NCBI RefSeq assembly: GCF_963676685.1
Contig: NC_092347.1
Coordinates: forward strand, 91,142,592 to 91,206,591
Length of the DNA stretch: 64,000 nt
Reading direction: 5' to 3'
Source of the DNA: Mytilus edulis
Lineage: Eukaryota > Mollusca > Bivalvia > Mytilida > Mytilidae
Part shown: positions 61,212-64,000 of the stretch, one piece after another
Position numbering within the stretch: position 1 is the stretch's first letter
Layout of the letters: each line of letters begins with the position of its first letter
Program-made: the position numbers and the translations under genes
Notes under the pieces: model-generated
The model's input: only the letters and a program-made list of their open reading frames with translations
The model's database searches: none
What the model was told of the DNA's origin: nothing

Positions 61212-62990
61212 ATTCTAATGAAACTGACTGAAAACAACGTTAAAACATGTATTAAAAATCTGTCAAATGCCGTCTGAGCTGGCACGTAAGTCCCATAGCA
61301 TCAATTGCCAATTGATGCCATGTAAATAAGTGACGTTATCCAATCAAAATGAACGTTACAAACGTTGTTGTATTAGAATTGTGGATTTTTACCCTTGTCC
61401 TTCTGTCCTGTATATGTCCCACAGTTGGTTTTTGTTCTCTAACTTTAGTTTGCCTCAACCAAATGTTATGATACTTATGTATACACAATGCTTATTACCA
61501 CAAATCACTGATCAAGTTTGAATTTTGGGGTGTTACTTTTACTGTTCTAGTGTTCTGCCCCTTTACAAATAGAAAAAATGCTGACTTTTTGTTTCCATTA
61601 TCTAACTATACATGTAGTTTGATTTTGTTTCAACCAAATGTTATGAAACTTATACACAATGCATATTACCACTCAGATCACATACAAATTTGGGTAATGT
61701 CACTTTTGCTGTTCTTCAGTTATGTCCCTTTATTATAATAAAACTTTATATGATATGCAAGCAGGGGCATCATCTGTGTCTCATTGACACAATCCCCATT
61801 TATTTGTAATGCCATTTAAATACATGTAATAAGTATTATTTGAGATATGATATATTATGTATAGAGATTGAAGAAACATTTTTTAGAGTAATCCACATAC
61901 ATGAATAGCCAAGTTGCTTGAATTCTCATATCTGTTCTTTGACAAAATAGTCCATTATCATTAAAAAAAAATAATAGTACATTGTATCGTGCATACATGA
62001 ATTGTTCTTTGATTTTTCTATGATACAACTTTATTTGACCTATAAAACTGCAGGTGGTATTATTCAATGTTGATAGTTATTGAAAAATTCTATTAGTCAT
62101 GTTAGTTATATATAGGTCAATGATATCTAGTGTGTGGATATTATATCTAACACTTCAGCTAAATTTGCCCAAATTGGTTGGTTTAAACTATGAATAAACA
62201 TTTTCTTATTTTTTGTGCTATTTTCACATTTCTTGATCAGTATGAGAAAAAAAATCTCCTCACTAGTGAAATATCTGTTCTCATGAGCAAATGATTGCAA
62301 TTAAGCGAAATTTAATTGTGAAGTTAAATTGTCTTGGTTTTGTCTTAATTTTCCTATTGTGACGTCATAAAAAAAGGCGTCCATGTCTGATGACGTCACA
62401 GAAAAAGTACACAACTTTCTTCAAATCTTTAAAAGGAAGGATAAAAATCATTAGAGAAACAGATTCTGCCACTATGATTTTTGTATTACGATATTTCTCC
62501 AATCTCAAAAGTTAGATTTTGATCAGCAAGCCTCACACTTTAAATATTAAATTTACATGTAACTGTCTCGGTTGGAGAAATATTATTGTTAACACATATA
62601 CAAATGTATATATGTCATGTATGTTGCAGTTGTGAAATCTATATTTCATTGTATGATGATCATTCTTCAATAACAGAGTTAAATTGGTGTTTATCAATTA
62701 GAAAGTAACCATCTTGAAGCATTATTATGAATAGCTACTTGTACATGAATCCCTTCTTGTATATACATGATATACATAAGTTTTTTTTTACCATGTTTTA
62801 CACTAATTATTGTTTACCTATACAAATATTCATTACTGTTTTACATAAACATACTAAGGTCAATGAAGGTCTAGTATTAATTTTTTGTATTTATAAACCT
62901 GCTCAGTACTGAACTTCTATAGATACATGTATCTGACTTAGTTGATTCATTTCCTCAGTAGCTAATATTAATGATTTATGAATATGATGA
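61212..62990. other. Gene-free interval
   Basis: Contains a repeated CAACCAAATGTTATGA block at 61457 and 61631 (a diverged duplication of about 175 bp) and a GTGTCTCATTGACACAAT fragment near 61778. No exon recognised. Confidence 0.45.
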
Positions 62991-62991
62991 T

Positions 62992-63290
62992 GGGAGCCCT
63001 TGGTGGAAAAGTGGTCTAAAGGGTAGTCTAGTTTTGCTTATATCCACTATTTAGGCCACTTCACTAGGGTGGATAGTACTGTCCACACTGAGATTGTGAT
63101 TTTGATTCAAACATGGGGCAGGTGTTTGGGAGTCCTGAATTTCTTTTAATCTAAGGATTGGCAGGGTTTTTTTTGTTGAAAGTCTGTTGTTCTTTTTAGA
63201 CACTGGTGCTAATCCTAAAAAAACTGGCTGTCACAATATATCACAGAGCTCACAGACAGTGCTGTGAAAACCAACAATCAATCAAAACTC
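62992..63290 (+). repeat. tRNA-derived SINE-like element
   Basis: GGAGCCCTTGGTGGAAAAGT head, A-box-like TGGTCTAAAGG (63012) and B-box-like GATTCAAAC (63103), ending GTGCTGTGAAAACCAACAAT then a TCAA tail. The A-B distance is longer than in a tRNA, so the call is tentative. Confidence 0.4.
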
Positions 63291-64000
63291 ATTTATATGA
63301 TGAGAAAGTATGAAAGCATATCTAGATGCATACATGTTGACATTTAGACAATTATATATTTTTGAAAGTATTAGCTTGTGATTGTTTCATCAGTATCTAT
63401 ATTTTCATGTAAATGTTAGCTATAGGCAGATGAAACCTTATGATTACTTTATATACAGCTGTGAATTACCACTTTGATTAAGTTACCATAGAAATATTTA
63501 CACCTTTATAAGAGTCAACCTCTCCCTGGTTTTATTAGAAATTTAAAATCAATATTCACAGTGATAATTGAAGAAGTAGTATAGTGAAATAATATCATAA
63601 CTTTTATAGGACATTCATTTTTGTTGGTATGTACCACAGTGTAAGAAAAAATACTTACGAAATATCTTTCATTTATAAATTGGTTCACTTAGACAATAAA
63701 CCATTTCAATCTCATTTATTTTTCTTGCTCATATTTATAATTTTCCAATCCCTTTATTGCTTTTTCTTGTAATCATGATATGTACATACAAGATTTTTCT
63801 TTCATCCATTAATGTGAGCTATATTTGAATTTTTGATAAACAAGCTTAAATGGTAGACTTCCTTTAATTTATTTTCTTGATCATGTTTATGTTCATTGAA
63901 TATATATTTGAATGAATTAATTTTGTATTACGAGACATTATGCACTCTCAGAGAAATGACTTTTAATAAACCTATTGCATGAACAGTAATAATTTGTCCT
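63291..64000. other. Unrecognised AT-rich sequence at the window end
   Basis: No ORF, repeat or splice pattern that I can support. Confidence 0.4.

Overview
This is a stretch of eukaryotic, metazoan nuclear DNA. It is AT-rich, its genes are sparse and split by GT-AG introns, and most of it is dispersed and tandem repeats. The gene set (glycine-rich secreted proteins, an animal-type leucine aminopeptidase, an FkbM methyltransferase) and the repeat styles fit a bivalve mollusc, most likely a mussel of the Mytilus type. The species is an inference; no database search was possible.

Layout. 1-2034: the 3' part of a broken gene for a secreted Gly/Tyr-rich protein. 2035-9060: no gene, degraded repeats. 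9071-15235: an intact paralogue of that gene (TATA box, 5' UTR exon, one main coding exon, last exon with two codons); its second intron carries a 1.97-kb Harbinger-like element. 16521-17628 (minus): FkbM-family methyltransferase with one coding exon. 18084-18906: an inverted-repeat element full of short palindromes, with a 5-bp target duplication. 21838-27255 (plus): a five-exon gene joining the N-terminal lobe of the RNA 2'-phosphotransferase family (KptA/Tpt1) to an Elongin-BC-box-like segment and leucine-rich repeats. 29322-45229 (minus): cytosol aminopeptidase LAP3, reconstructed in 13 phase-consistent exons giving 514 residues. 46690-50640: a tandem array with a 625-bp higher-order unit made of three related subunits. 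53543-56212: a zinc-ribbon first exon and its 452-bp direct duplicate, flanking a 1.75-kb element with interleaved direct repeats and an SGNH-hydrolase ORF. 56340-56990: a broken LINE remnant. 58064-59215: a tandem array of about 150 bp per unit, also present in reverse orientation inside the KptA/LRR gene. 59400-64000: foldback elements and SINE-like or otherwise unrecognised sequence.

Most notable: (1) the KptA-lobe/BC-box/LRR fusion, which reads like a substrate receptor of a cullin-2 ubiquitin ligase carrying a non-catalytic RNA-phosphate or ADP-ribose binding fold; (2) a six-fold tandem array of a partial LAP3 exon with its splice donor; (3) a split-direct-repeat element with an SGNH ORF, resembling a cut-down Ngaro/DIRS-type element; (4) the 625-bp higher-order repeat just upstream of LAP3, bracketed by two inverted CCGGAC-rich minisatellites. 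The genes are unrelated in pathway and do not form a functional cluster. All exon joins were worked out by hand from splice consensus, reading phase and remembered family sequence, without RNA data.
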